A stretch of 60,432 nt of DNA, from NCBI GenBank assembly GCA_018436785.1, contig JAHDKR010000003.1, positions 1 through 60,432 on the forward strand. Direction: 5' to 3'. The notes below the pieces were generated by a model that was given only the letters and a program-made list of their open reading frames with translations, searched no databases and had not been told where the DNA came from. Shown here piece after piece: positions 7,681 to 16,878 of the stretch (positions are counted from its first letter, which is position 1; the number at the start of each line of letters is the position of its first letter). A program made the position numbers and the translations under genes. This DNA comes from Synergistaceae bacterium. Its GTDB lineage: Bacteria > Synergistota > Synergistia > Synergistales > Aminobacteriaceae.

Positions 7681-10600
7681 ATGGGCGGTCTTGTACGTTT
7701 CTGCATAAAACGCCCGGTGTTTACCTGGGCGATGGTGCTCGTTCTCATGCTGCTGGGGGTGAGCAGCTACAACAAGCTGGCGGTTGCGCTGCTGCCCAAG
7801 GTGGACATCCCCATCGTGGTGGTTCGGACAGTCTACAGAGGAGCCAGTCCCAATGAAATAGAGCAGCTTGTCTCCAAGCCGATCGAGGATGCCATCGCCG
7901 ACCTTGAGGGGCTCGATAAGATCACGAGCTACTCTGCCGAGGGCATGTCCTTCGTCGTCCTTGAGATGGAAGTGCAGGTAGACGTCGACCAGGCCCTGGT
8001 GGACATCTCCAACAAGGTGAAGGCGGCCCGGAACAAGCTGCCCGACGGGGTCGACGAGCCCATCTTCAGCAAGGTCGATATCAACGCGAGCCCCTTCATG
8101 ATCGTCTCCTTCACGAGCACGCTGCCGGAGAAGGAGGCGCGGAAGATCATCGAGGATACGGTCGTCCCTATCCTCTCGCGAGTGGACGGCGTGGGACAGA
8201 CCGACGTCACCGGAGGCCGAAACCGGCAGATACGCATCCTTCTTGATCCCGTCTCCCTGAGCGAGTACGGGGTGAGCATCCAGACGCTTGCGGCGGTCGT
8301 CGCGTCGAACAATGTGACGAACCCCTCGGGCTACATCACGCAGACGAAGGACGAGACATGGCTTCGCCTCGTCGGCGAGTTCAACAAGGTGGACGAGCTG
8401 GAGAACATCATGATTCCCACCCCCGCAGGGAACCCCGTCCGGCTCCGCGACCTCGGCCGTGTCGAGGACAGCGAGGAGGACGTGCGCTCTATCGCCCGTG
8501 TGAACGGACAGTCCGTGGTTCAGCTCCGCATCAGCCCCCGTCCCAACTCCGACGTCGTGAAGGCCGGACAGCTCCTGAAGAAGGAGCTGGACAAACTGAT
8601 GAAGACCATGCCCGACTTCACGGCGGAGATACCGTACGACGACTCGCTCTTCGTCGAGGCGTCGGTGAAGAACGTCCTGCGGGACATGGGCTTCGGTATC
8701 CTGCTGACGTCGGTGGTGCTCTATCTCTTCCTGAAACGCTTCTCGGCGACCTTCATCGTCGCCATCGCGATGCCTGTCGCGCTCTTCGCGACCTTCACCC
8801 CGATGGTGATGCACGGGTATTCGATGAACATCATGAGCTCGCTGGGGCTCGCCATATCCATGGGTGTTCTGGTGAACAACGCCATCCTTATTATCGAGAA
8901 CATCTTCCGCTACCGCGACATGGGGTACTCCCCCGAGGAGGCGGCGGAGAAGGGGGCGGTTGAAATCTCGCTCTCCGTCCTCGCGGGGACGGCGACGAAC
9001 CTCGGCGTCTTCCTTCCGGTCGCCATCATGACGGGGATCGCGGGGCAGTTCCTTGTGCAGTACGCGGTGACGATCGTCTACGCGACGCTCTTCTCCCTGT
9101 GGGTCTCGCTGACGCTCACCCCTTCGATGGCTGCGCGCTTCAAGGCCGACGCGGGAGTCCCTCGCCTGGGGCGTTTCCTCTGCGGATGGTGGGACTGGAT
9201 TTACTCGGGCTTCGAGACGCTCTTTCTCTTCTTGCTCCGAAGGGCGATCCGGCATCCAGTGCTGACGATCCTCGTCTTCGCCGGGCTCACGTTCGGCGTC
9301 TTCAAGGCGGGCGGGTTCATCGGCGCGGAATTTATGCCCCGCACCGACGACGGCGCGATGACTATCGACATCACGTTGCCGAGCAACACTCCGGTCTGGG
9401 TGACGCAGGCGAGGGCGAAGGAAATTGAAGACCGGATCAGGGAAACGCTTCCGGCGTTGAAATATATCGTTTCCACCGTCGGCGCGTCCGGACGAAACCA
9501 GGGAACGCACAAGGCGACGATCGAGGCGTATTTTCACAACAATGTCGAACGTCCCTCCACTATGGATATGGCCGACCAGCTGCGCCCCTTCGTGAACGCG
9601 ATGCCCGGAGTGGATGCGGCAGTCAGCGGATTCCGCAAGGGGATGGGCGGCGGAAAACCCATTCAGATCATCGTCCGGGGAGACGAGCTGGAGACGCTGT
9701 ACCGTATCGCGGAGACGCTTCGCGACAGGATAAAGCACGTTCCGGGCATTGTCGACGCCGGTATCGACGTGGAGATGGGGAAACCCGAGCTTCAGATCCT
9801 TCCGGTGCGCTGGCGCCTCTCCCAGTTCGGCATCAACATGACGACCCTGTCGCAGGTGGTCTACGGCTACCTCGTCGGCATGGACGCGGGCAAGTTCCGG
9901 CAGGACGGCTACGAGTACGACATCAAGGCCCGTATCAATCCGGAGCATGCGAAGGACATCTTCAAGGTGCCGGAGCTGCCGATCATGACGGAGTACGGGC
10001 TCGTGCCGCTGAAAGAGTTCTCGGAAGTGCAGTGGCGCGACGGTCCGACGGAGATTGTCAGGAAGGACCGCCGAAAAGCGGTGACTGTGGAGGCCGATGC
10101 ACGCTATATCACGGTGGGCGAAGCGACGGAAAACGCCCGGCGTGCAATCGAGGGTATCGAACTGCCTCCCGGGTACGAGATCCAGCTCGGCGGCGACGCG
10201 GAGTTTATGGCGGAGAACTTCGCCGAACTCGGGCAGGCCCTGCTGATCGCCATTGTGCTCACCTTCATCATTGTCGCGGCGATACTGGAGTCGTGGTTCT
10301 TCGCCTTCGTGATCACGCTCTCGGTGCCGCTGGCCGCGCTCGGCGTCATCCCGGCGATGCTGATGTCGGGAGTTTCCATTTCGCTCTTCGCGCTCATCGG
10401 CCTGATCATGCTCGTCGGCCTGGTGGTGAACAACGCCATTGTCGTGATCGACTACGCCGAGGTCCGCCGCGTTGAGGAGGGCGAGCCGGGATCGATTGCG
10501 ATCGAAAAAGCGTGCGCAATTCGTCTACGAACCCTCTTCATGGCCATCTCGACGGCGGTGATCTCGATGGTGCCTCTTGCAGCGGGCACGGGAGACGGCG

Positions 10601-10752
10601 GTTCGTTCCGCCAGCCCATCGCCTTCGTCGCCATCGGCGGTTTGATCGCCGGCGGTATCATCGCGCTGCTGGTTATTCCGGCGATTTATTCGCTCTACTG
10701 GGGTTTCAAGGAGCGCAGAGCGGCTCGCCGCGCGGCGGCCGGGCAGCTGTAA
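7681..10752 (+). CDS. RND efflux permease lacking the usual TM4 aspartates
   Basis: 1023 residues with the AcrB-type layout: TM1 near 12-30, a large periplasmic loop, TM2-6, TM7 near 530, a second loop and TM8-12. The length is normal. In AcrB-type pumps the proton relay uses an Asp-Asp pair in TM4 and a Lys in TM10. Here TM4 reads GVLVNNAILIIEN, with Asn at 399 and 400. TM10 reads GLVVNNAIVVIDY, with Asn at 917 and 918. Either another acidic residue carries protons or coupling differs. It follows the adaptor by 2 bases and is the last gene of the TetR operon. Confidence 0.9.
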   Translation: MGGLVRFCIKRPVFTWAMVLVLMLLGVSSYNKLAVALLPKVDIPIVVVRTVYRGASPNEIEQLVSKPIEDAIADLEGLDKITSYSAEGMSFVVLEMEVQVDVDQALVDISNKVKAARNKLPDGVDEPIFSKVDINASPFMIVSFTSTLPEKEARKIIEDTVVPILSRVDGVGQTDVTGGRNRQIRILLDPVSLSEYGVSIQTLAAVVASNNVTNPSGYITQTKDETWLRLVGEFNKVDELENIMIPTPAGNPVRLRDLGRVEDSEEDVRSIARVNGQSVVQLRISPRPNSDVVKAGQLLKKELDKLMKTMPDFTAEIPYDDSLFVEASVKNVLRDMGFGILLTSVVLYLFLKRFSATFIVAIAMPVALFATFTPMVMHGYSMNIMSSLGLAISMGVLVNNAILIIENIFRYRDMGYSPEEAAEKGAVEISLSVLAGTATNLGVFLPVAIMTGIAGQFLVQYAVTIVYATLFSLWVSLTLTPSMAARFKADAGVPRLGRFLCGWWDWIYSGFETLFLFLLRRAIRHPVLTILVFAGLTFGVFKAGGFIGAEFMPRTDDGAMTIDITLPSNTPVWVTQARAKEIEDRIRETLPALKYIVSTVGASGRNQGTHKATIEAYFHNNVERPSTMDMADQLRPFVNAMPGVDAAVSGFRKGMGGGKPIQIIVRGDELETLYRIAETLRDRIKHVPGIVDAGIDVEMGKPELQILPVRWRLSQFGINMTTLSQVVYGYLVGMDAGKFRQDGYEYDIKARINPEHAKDIFKVPELPIMTEYGLVPLKEFSEVQWRDGPTEIVRKDRRKAVTVEADARYITVGEATENARRAIEGIELPPGYEIQLGGDAEFMAENFAELGQALLIAIVLTFIIVAAILESWFFAFVITLSVPLAALGVIPAMLMSGVSISLFALIGLIMLVGLVVNNAIVVIDYAEVRRVEEGEPGSIAIEKACAIRLRTLFMAISTAVISMVPLAAGTGDGGSFRQPIAFVAIGGLIAGGIIALLVIPAIYSLYWGFKERRAARRAAAGQL

Positions 10753-10780
10753 GAAAGCGCGATTCAATCAGTTTTTCTAT

Positions 10781-10816
10781 GAAGCGGGGGCCGGAAGATA
10801 TCGGTCCTCGCTTTTC
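10781..10816 (+). terminator. terminator of the first RND operon
   Basis: GAAGCG-GGGGCCG pairs imperfectly with CGGTCCTCGCTTTTC, and a T-rich stretch (TTTTCTTAATTTTT) follows. Confidence 0.6.
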
Positions 10817-10887
10817 TTAATTTTTAACGGGATCCGGCGGACGTTCAGTGTTCTCTCTCTTCGTCTTTGCGTTCATCGTTTTTTGTA

Positions 10888-10916
10888 TTGCAGAATGAGC
10901 GTCTTCACGAGATAAT
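10888..10916 (+). promoter_or_regulatory. candidate promoter of the first Fe(III)-type ABC operon
   Basis: TTGCAG (10888-10893) and GATAAT (10911-10916) are spaced by 17 bases, about 60 bases before the binding-protein start. No Fur-box-like palindrome is obvious. Confidence 0.45.
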
Positions 10917-10976
10917 AAGCGTGATGTTGCACTTCCGTTACACATCGTTCACATACCTCAAAAGGAGATGATTCTG

Positions 10977-11972
10977 TTGTCGAAAATGAGAATTCTCATC
11001 GCGTCCGTCGTACTGGTCGGCCTTCTGGCATCCGGGGCCTTCGCCTCGGATTTGAATGCGTACACCATCATGCCGGAGAAGTACGCGTCGCAGGTCTTCG
11101 AGGCCTTCACCGCCGAGACCGGCGTCAAGGTGAACTTCATGCGGTTCTCGTCCGGAGAGGCGCTGGCCAGAGTGGTGGCGGAGAAGAACAATCCGCAGGT
11201 CGACATGATCCTCGGAGGCCCCGCCGACACCTACGAAGCCGGTATCAAGGAGGGCGTCTTTGAGCAGTACAAACCCGCCGAGGCCGACATGATCCCGGAG
11301 CGCTTCCGCTCTCCCGAGAACTACTGGACCGGCGTGGGCATCATCCCCCTGGTCTTCCTGACCAACGGAAAGTTCCTCAAGGAGAAGGGGCTTGAAGCAC
11401 CCGCCTCCTGGAACGCTCTTCTTGACCCGGCGTACAAGAACGGCCTCCAGATGGCCGACGCCCGCACCTCCGGCACGGCGACCGAGCGCATCTACGCCCT
11501 CGTGAAGATCATGGGCGAGGACGAGGCGTTCGCCTATCAGAAGAAGCTCCACGGGAATATCCAGATGTACACCAAGAGCGGCGCGGGCGGCGCGATGCCC
11601 ATCGCGACCGGCCAGGCGGCCTCCGGTATTTTCTACATCGTCGATGCGCTCGAGATTCAGCAGCAGGGGCACGACGTGGTGCTGAGCTACCCGGTCGAGG
11701 GAGTTTCCTTCGGCATCGAGGCCACAGGCATTCTGAAGGGCGCGAAAAACCTTGAAAACGCGAAGAAGTTCATGGACTGGGCTTCGTCGAAGACGTTCGC
11801 GCAGCTGCTCGTCGACAGGAAGATCAACTACATCCCGACGCGCACCGACGTGGAGACCACGAACCCCGCGCTCGACGTTTCGAAGGTCAAGCTGGTCGAG
11901 GTCGACGTTGCGTGGAAGGGCGCCAACCGGAAGGCCTTTGTCGACCGCTGGATCAACGAGGTCATCAAGTAG
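10977..11972 (+). CDS. periplasmic binding protein of a Fe(III)/2-aminoethylphosphonate-type ABC importer
   Basis: About 331 residues. A Sec signal peptide ends in SGAFA before SDLNAY. The fold-1 extracellular-binding pattern follows: an N-terminal YTIMPEKYAS strand, PQVDMILGGP, YWTGVGIIPLVFLTN, and a C-terminal 'FVDRWINEV' helix. This family carries ferric iron, or sometimes phosphonates or small organic anions, to the permease encoded next. TTG 10977 has AAAGGAG 9 bases upstream; ATG 10968 is too close to that site, and ATG 10986 is also possible. A hairpin terminator separates it from the permease gene, as expected for an abundant binding protein. Confidence 0.85.
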   Translation: MSKMRILIASVVLVGLLASGAFASDLNAYTIMPEKYASQVFEAFTAETGVKVNFMRFSSGEALARVVAEKNNPQVDMILGGPADTYEAGIKEGVFEQYKPAEADMIPERFRSPENYWTGVGIIPLVFLTNGKFLKEKGLEAPASWNALLDPAYKNGLQMADARTSGTATERIYALVKIMGEDEAFAYQKKLHGNIQMYTKSGAGGAMPIATGQAASGIFYIVDALEIQQQGHDVVLSYPVEGVSFGIEATGILKGAKNLENAKKFMDWASSKTFAQLLVDRKINYIPTRTDVETTNPALDVSKVKLVEVDVAWKGANRKAFVDRWINEVIK

Positions 11973-12003
11973 CGGACTCTTTTCGGTTTTTGGAAAACCT
12001 GCC

Positions 12004-12034
12004 CCCGGCGGACGCTCTTTCCGCCGGGTTTTTT
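12004..12034 (+). terminator. attenuating terminator between binding protein and permease
   Basis: CCCGGCGGA and TCCGCCGGG enclose a short loop and are followed by six T residues. Partial read-through would lower permease and ATPase expression relative to the binding protein. Confidence 0.85.
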
Positions 12035-12066
12035 ACCTTTGATGTTCAGGCAAGGAGATTGACCTT

Positions 12067-13764
12067 ATGACACAACCAACGGCGCCGCACGCAACGAGTA
12101 AAGTATCTCTCCTGAAGCGGGATCCCGCGCTGCTCCCCGCGCTCATCGCCATCTGGATATCGCTCGCGGTCTTCGTTCTCTACCCGCTCTTCCGGCTTTT
12201 TCTGACCACGTTCGTCGTGGAAGGGCAGATCTCGTTCACGAACCTCGCAGTTGTGCTCGAAAGCTGGTATGACAGACAGGCCTTCGTCAACAGCATCTGG
12301 CTGGCCACGGCCGTCTCCGTCGCGGGGACCTTCCTCGGATACGTCTACGCCTTCGCGGTGACGCGGATTCCGATGCCTCTCTGGCTGAAGTGGTTCCTGG
12401 GGGCCGTCACCACGCTCCCCCTGATCTCGCCCCCCTTTACGAGCAGCATCGCGCTTACCCTCTCGCTGGGGCCCAACGGCATACTGCTGAAGCTGCTGGG
12501 CATCGGAAACTTCAACTTCTACGGCTTCTGGGGGACGTGGATGTCGGAGACCCTGACGTACTTCCCCGTTTCTTTTCTCACCCTGGCGGCGGTGCTCACC
12601 GCAATCGACCCGAACCTCGAGGACGCCGGGCTCTCGCTGGGCGCTTCGCCCGGGCGCGTCTTCCGCACTGTGACGCTCCCGCTCTCCGTTCCCGGCATCG
12701 CGAACTCCTTCCTGCTGCTCTTCGCCAGCTCGCTGGCCGACTTTGCCACGCCGCTGGTGCTCGGCGGGCACAGCTTCCCCGTCCTCCCGACGCAGGCATA
12801 CCTTCAGATCACGGGCATGTACGATCTCCGGGGCGGGGCGGCGCTCTCCTTCCTGTTGCTGCTGCCCGCCATGGCGGTCTACTTTCTGCAGCGCTTCTGG
12901 GTGGGGCGGAAGAACTACGTCACCATCTCGGGCAAGACGGGGAGCCGCTCCGGCTTCAAGAGCAAGGGGAAGTTCGCCGAGGGGCTCGTGCTGGCAGTCT
13001 GTTTCTCGGTAACGGCGTTCATTCTCTACCTCTACTCGCTCATTCTCCTGGGGGCGATCGTGAAAGTCTGGGGCGTCGACAACACGCTGACCATGGAGAA
13101 CTTCCGCTATGTCTTCACTCACGGGAAGAAGGCGATCATCGACACGCTGACCATCGCGGCGGTGGCGACTCCGCTCGGCGGCCTCATGGCCGTCGTTATC
13201 GGGTACATCGCGCAGCGCAAACGATTCTTCGGCAACCGCGCAATGGAGTTCTTCTCCATGTTGAACTACGCGCTCCCCGGGACGGTCGTCGGCATCGCAT
13301 ACGTCATCGCGTTCAACGAGCGGCCGATTCTGCTCACCGGGACGATGACGATTCTTGTCGCCGCGTACATGTTCCGCTACCATGCCGCGGGCATTCGCGC
13401 CGTCATCGCATCGCTCCACCAGATCGATCCCTCCATCGAGGAGGCTTCCTCAAGCCTGGGAGCGGGCGCGGTGCGCACCTTCTTCCGCGTGACGGTGCCG
13501 CTGATGATCCCAGCCGTTCTTATGGGAATGCGCTACCTTTTTATCCACTCGATGACGGCGATCAGCGCGACGATCTTCCTTGTCTCCGTCCGCTGGAGCC
13601 TGCTGACCACGCGCATCCTGGAGTGCATGACCGAGCTCCAGTTCGCCCAGGCGTGCGCCTTCTCCGTGGTGCTCATCCTGCTTGTTTTTGCCGCCACCGC
13701 CGTACTGATGGGGCTGACCCGCTTCGCAACGAGGCGAATTTCCGGTGAAGGAGGCCGCAACTGA
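12067..13764 (+). CDS. ABC importer permease, Fe(III) type (fused two-domain)
   Basis: 565 residues with about twelve hydrophobic segments, arranged as two similar six-helix halves in the manner of FbpB/SfuB permeases. Each half carries an EAA loop for ATPase contact: EDAGLSLGASPGRVF near residue 182 and EEASSSLGAGAVRTF near residue 458. GAGATT lies just upstream of ATG 12067. Its stop overlaps the ATPase start (TGATGG at 13762-13767), giving tight coupling. A homologous system is encoded at 38456-42317. Confidence 0.9.
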   Translation: MTQPTAPHATSKVSLLKRDPALLPALIAIWISLAVFVLYPLFRLFLTTFVVEGQISFTNLAVVLESWYDRQAFVNSIWLATAVSVAGTFLGYVYAFAVTRIPMPLWLKWFLGAVTTLPLISPPFTSSIALTLSLGPNGILLKLLGIGNFNFYGFWGTWMSETLTYFPVSFLTLAAVLTAIDPNLEDAGLSLGASPGRVFRTVTLPLSVPGIANSFLLLFASSLADFATPLVLGGHSFPVLPTQAYLQITGMYDLRGGAALSFLLLLPAMAVYFLQRFWVGRKNYVTISGKTGSRSGFKSKGKFAEGLVLAVCFSVTAFILYLYSLILLGAIVKVWGVDNTLTMENFRYVFTHGKKAIIDTLTIAAVATPLGGLMAVVIGYIAQRKRFFGNRAMEFFSMLNYALPGTVVGIAYVIAFNERPILLTGTMTILVAAYMFRYHAAGIRAVIASLHQIDPSIEEASSSLGAGAVRTFFRVTVPLMIPAVLMGMRYLFIHSMTAISATIFLVSVRWSLLTTRILECMTELQFAQACAFSVVLILLVFAATAVLMGLTRFATRRISGEGGRN

Positions 13765-14840
13765 TGGCCGTAACGCTTGAACTTTCCAACGTATCCAAAG
13801 TCTTCCAGAAGGACCGGGAGCAGGTCCGCGCCGTGGACTCGGTCTCCCTTTCGGTCGCGCCGGGCGAGATGGTGACCTTTCTTGGCCCCTCCGGCTGCGG
13901 CAAGACGACGACCCTCCGTATGGTGGCAGGCTTTGAGATCCCCTCGGAGGGGCAGATCACCATCGACGGGCGCGACGTCACCAACGTCCCGGTGAACAGG
14001 CGGGACATCGGCTTCGTCTTCCAGAACTACGCGCTCTTCCCGCACATGAGCGTCTTCGAGAACGTGGCGTACGGTCTGCGTGTAAAGGGCGACCGGGAGA
14101 CGGAGATACGCCGGAAGGTCCGCGAAGGGCTCGACCTCGTAGGGCTGGGCAAGGCGGAGCACCGCTTTCCGAACCAGCTCTCGGGAGGGGAGCAGCAGCG
14201 CGTCGCCCTTGCGCGGGTGCTTGTGCTCCAACCCCGCGTGCTGCTGATGGACGAGCCGCTGTCCAACCTCGACGCGAAGCTGCGCATCCACATGCGCACC
14301 GAGATCCGCCGAATCCAGAAGCACCTGAACGTCACCTGCCTCTACGTCACGCACGACCAGGGGGAGGCGCTCACCATGTCCGACCGGATCATGGTGATGC
14401 ACAGGGGGAAGGTGGAGCAGGTCGGCGCGCCGATGGAGATTTACAGCGACCCCCGCTCCCTCTTCGTGGCGGACTTCATCGGCCAAGCGAACATCCTTCC
14501 CGGCGAGGTGCGTGCTGTGGAGGGCGGAACGCTCTCCGTCGACGTCGCCGGACACGTCTTCCCGGTGCGCGCTGTCAAGGGAGGCTCGTTTACGACGGGC
14601 GACGCGGCCGCGGTGGTCGTCCGCCCGGAGAACCTTCTCCCGTCCGACGGCGGCGGCATCCCAGGAACTGTGGAGACGGCGACCTTCCTCGGCGGGCGGA
14701 TGGAGTACGAAGTCCTCCTCGCAAGCGGCCGGACCGCGCTCTCCTTCGACCCCTTCCTGCCCGGGAAGCGGCTATGGAGCGAGGGGGAGTCCGTGAGCCT
14801 CGTCTTCGACCCGAAGATCGCGGTGGCGCTGCCAATGTAG
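13764..14840 (+). CDS. ABC importer ATPase, Fe(III) type
   Basis: 358 residues. The Walker A motif GPSGCGKTT is near residue 41. Q-loop, signature LSGGEQQRVALARVL (near 138), Walker B LLMDEPLSNLD and the switch His in YVTHDQGEA follow in order. The C-terminal third is a TOBE-type regulatory domain. It energises the permease encoded immediately upstream with a one-base overlap. A strong terminator follows at 14896-14942. Confidence 0.92.
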   Translation: MAVTLELSNVSKVFQKDREQVRAVDSVSLSVAPGEMVTFLGPSGCGKTTTLRMVAGFEIPSEGQITIDGRDVTNVPVNRRDIGFVFQNYALFPHMSVFENVAYGLRVKGDRETEIRRKVREGLDLVGLGKAEHRFPNQLSGGEQQRVALARVLVLQPRVLLMDEPLSNLDAKLRIHMRTEIRRIQKHLNVTCLYVTHDQGEALTMSDRIMVMHRGKVEQVGAPMEIYSDPRSLFVADFIGQANILPGEVRAVEGGTLSVDVAGHVFPVRAVKGGSFTTGDAAAVVVRPENLLPSDGGGIPGTVETATFLGGRMEYEVLLASGRTALSFDPFLPGKRLWSEGESVSLVFDPKIAVALPM

Positions 14841-14895
14841 TGGGAGCGCCGTAAGGACGAACGCCATGCGCTGAACAAGAAGCGGAGACGCACGA

Positions 14896-14942
14896 AACGG
14901 GAGCGGGGGAGATGAGCAGATCTCCCTCGCTCCCGTTTTTTT
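14896..14942 (+). terminator. terminator of the first Fe(III)-type ABC operon
   Basis: ACGGGAGCGGGGGAGA pairs with TCTCCCTCGCTCCCGT, with one mismatch region, around an 8-base loop. Seven T residues follow. Confidence 0.9.
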
Positions 14943-14951
14943 AGGCTTTTT

Positions 14952-14973
14952 AATTTGGTTACTTAACTAAATT
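14952..14973 (+). promoter_or_regulatory. palindromic operator candidate upstream of the second TetR gene
   Basis: Arms AATTTGGTTA (14952-14961) and TAACTAAATT (14964-14973) are inverted repeats with one mismatch around CT. The element is AT-rich in a GC-rich neighbourhood and lies about 80 bases before the regulator start, so it is a likely binding site for that regulator. Confidence 0.55.
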
Positions 14974-15052
14974 TGAACGAAAGGATAAAATTGGCCGCAT
15001 GTATAAAACAGGTCGAGCGACTAAAAATCATACAGAGGACGGAGGAAGCGTT

Positions 15053-15724
15053 TTGGCGACATATTCCAGCAGCGAGCAGACGCGCAACGCGTTAATACGG
15101 GCGGCGAGAGAGCTGGCGGCCGAGGTGGGTTTCGACAACGTCTCCACGCGGGCTATCGCGTCGAGGGCCGGAGAGAATGCGGGGAGCATCCACTATCATT
15201 TCGGGGGCAAGAAGAATCTTTTCAAGGAAGTGCTTATGGAGGCGACGCGGGATATGAGGGAAACAACGATTCCGAATATCTTCGCTCATTATGAACCCGT
15301 TCTGGCCACTCCCGAAGGACAGAGCGCGGTTGTCCGGGCTCTTGTGCATTCCATAATTCGTTCTTTTTTCGGGAACGACGACCCTCTTTGGCACTGCCAG
15401 GCCCTTTTTCAAGTGCTAAGAAAGGAGAGCGATCTACGGGACTTTATTGTCCGGGAGGTGTTGACGCCTCTAAAGATGATAGAGAAATCCCTTTTCAGAG
15501 CCATTCATCCCGACATGACCTCGATGGAAGCGGATTTGCACTTTTTGATCCTGACCGCGCCGGTCTGTTTCCATGCGGACTATATGGATGTCATCCTAGG
15601 TATTCTGGAGGTGGAGAGGTACCCTGAAGAGTATCTTCGCAAGATGGAGGAGATTCTCGTCCGGCAGACCCTTCGCTATTTTGGTCTGCCGGAGGCGACG
15701 AATGAAGGGAGCGAGCGGGAGTGA
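15053..15724 (+). CDS. TetR-family repressor of the second RND operon
   Basis: About 223 residues. Residues ~5-55 are a TetR helix-turn-helix region, with recognition pattern AGENAGSIHYHFGGKKNLF. The C-terminal part resembles the CerR/DUF1956-type effector domain. TTG 15053 has GGAGGA a few bases upstream; ATG 14999 would add 18 residues but has poor spacing to AAGGA. The stop overlaps the adaptor start by 4 bases. The regulator probably controls the whole adaptor-permease-TolC operon through the palindrome at 14952-14973. Confidence 0.82.
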   Translation: MATYSSSEQTRNALIRAARELAAEVGFDNVSTRAIASRAGENAGSIHYHFGGKKNLFKEVLMEATRDMRETTIPNIFAHYEPVLATPEGQSAVVRALVHSIIRSFFGNDDPLWHCQALFQVLRKESDLRDFIVREVLTPLKMIEKSLFRAIHPDMTSMEADLHFLILTAPVCFHADYMDVILGILEVERYPEEYLRKMEEILVRQTLRYFGLPEATNEGSERE

Positions 15725-16866
15725 AACGGAAAACGGTTCTTGTGCTGATTTTTTCCACGGTCGTCATGGCCGCGGTCGGAGGGTTCGCGGTGTTCCGCAC
15801 GATGAGCGCCGCATCGGACGGAGGCGTCGACGCGAAGATGAAAGCGCTCTTCGCCGAGCCGCGTCCGGTGCTGCTGGAAGAGGTGCGCTCCGGAAACGAG
15901 TTGAAAAGCCGAACCTACCCTGCGTCCGTGCAAGCGTCCAAGGAAGCGCCGCTCTCTTTCAGAGTGAGCGGCCCTCTCGTGACGGTGAACGGGCAACCCG
16001 GCGATTTCATCAAAAAGAACGCGGTGCTGATGGCGATAGATCCTCGGGATTTTCAGGATTCCATCCGCGTATTGGAGGCTCAGCTGTCGGGCGCGATGGC
16101 CGCTCTTGAGAAGTCGAGGCTGGATTTCGAGCGGTCGAAGTCGCTCTTGGGAGAGAACGTCATTTCCAGAGCGTCGTACGATGCGGCGAAGGGCGCGTTC
16201 GAAACGTCGACGGCCTCGGTGAAGGATATTCAGGCCCGATTGAAGATCGCACGGCATCAACTGGCGGACAGCAAGCTGCTCGCGCCCTTCGACGGCATCG
16301 TCGCGACCAAACGGGTGGAAAACCACGAGATGGTCAGCGCCGGGCAGGTGGTGTTGACCGTTCTTGACATATCGAGTCTCGAGATCAAGGCAAACATTCC
16401 CGAGAACGAGATTGCCCGGACGTCGCTCATCCCCGGACAGGAGGCGACGGTAGGATTCGCCTCTCTTCCGGAACGCACGTTCAAGGCGTTTTTGAAGGAG
16501 TGGAGCGCCGCTCCGGACCCGTCGACCCGTACGTATTCCGTGACCTTCGCGCTTCCCGCTCCTAAGGAGGCGCAGATCCTTCCCGGCATGACCGGAGAGA
16601 TCTCCTGGGGAAAACAGGCGGATGCCGCGGACACGGTTTCAGTTCCCGTAGGAGCGTTGGTCGCCGACGGCGAGAAGGGATCCGCAGTCTGGATATTCGA
16701 TCCGGACACGTCCTCCCCGGTGAAACGAAGCGTTCGCACCGGAGCATTCAGTAACGGAGGGAACAGGGTGCTCGTGCTCGACGGACTGCGTTCCGGAGAG
16801 CAGATCGTCGTCGCCGGGGCGTCCTTCGTCGTCGAAGGCATGAAGCTCAGACCCATGTCGCGGTAG
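15721..16866 (+). CDS. RND efflux periplasmic adaptor (MFP family)
   Basis: 381 residues with a single N-terminal hydrophobic anchor (~5-25). A lipoyl half-motif (NGQPGDFIKKNAVLMAID near 95) is followed by a helical hairpin (~115-185), the second lipoyl half (LAPFDGIVATKRVENHEMV), a beta-barrel and a membrane-proximal domain. It starts with GTG overlapping the regulator stop. It should couple the following RND pump to the TolC-like channel of the same operon. Confidence 0.9.
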   Translation: MKRKTVLVLIFSTVVMAAVGGFAVFRTMSAASDGGVDAKMKALFAEPRPVLLEEVRSGNELKSRTYPASVQASKEAPLSFRVSGPLVTVNGQPGDFIKKNAVLMAIDPRDFQDSIRVLEAQLSGAMAALEKSRLDFERSKSLLGENVISRASYDAAKGAFETSTASVKDIQARLKIARHQLADSKLLAPFDGIVATKRVENHEMVSAGQVVLTVLDISSLEIKANIPENEIARTSLIPGQEATVGFASLPERTFKAFLKEWSAAPDPSTRTYSVTFALPAPKEAQILPGMTGEISWGKQADAADTVSVPVGALVADGEKGSAVWIFDPDTSSPVKRSVRTGAFSNGGNRVLVLDGLRSGEQIVVAGASFVVEGMKLRPMSR

Positions 16867-16878
16867 AGGTTTCGGCGA

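Noticed and set aside
7462..9948. 828-codon open frame on the minus strand
   Set aside because: It lies antisense to the RND permease, has repetitive Arg/His/Asp-rich composition and no start-site support. It is a GC-rich shadow frame.
12046..13419. 457-codon minus-strand frame across the permease gene
   Set aside because: Composition is Arg/Glu/Gln-rich without domains and it is fully antisense to a clear ABC permease.
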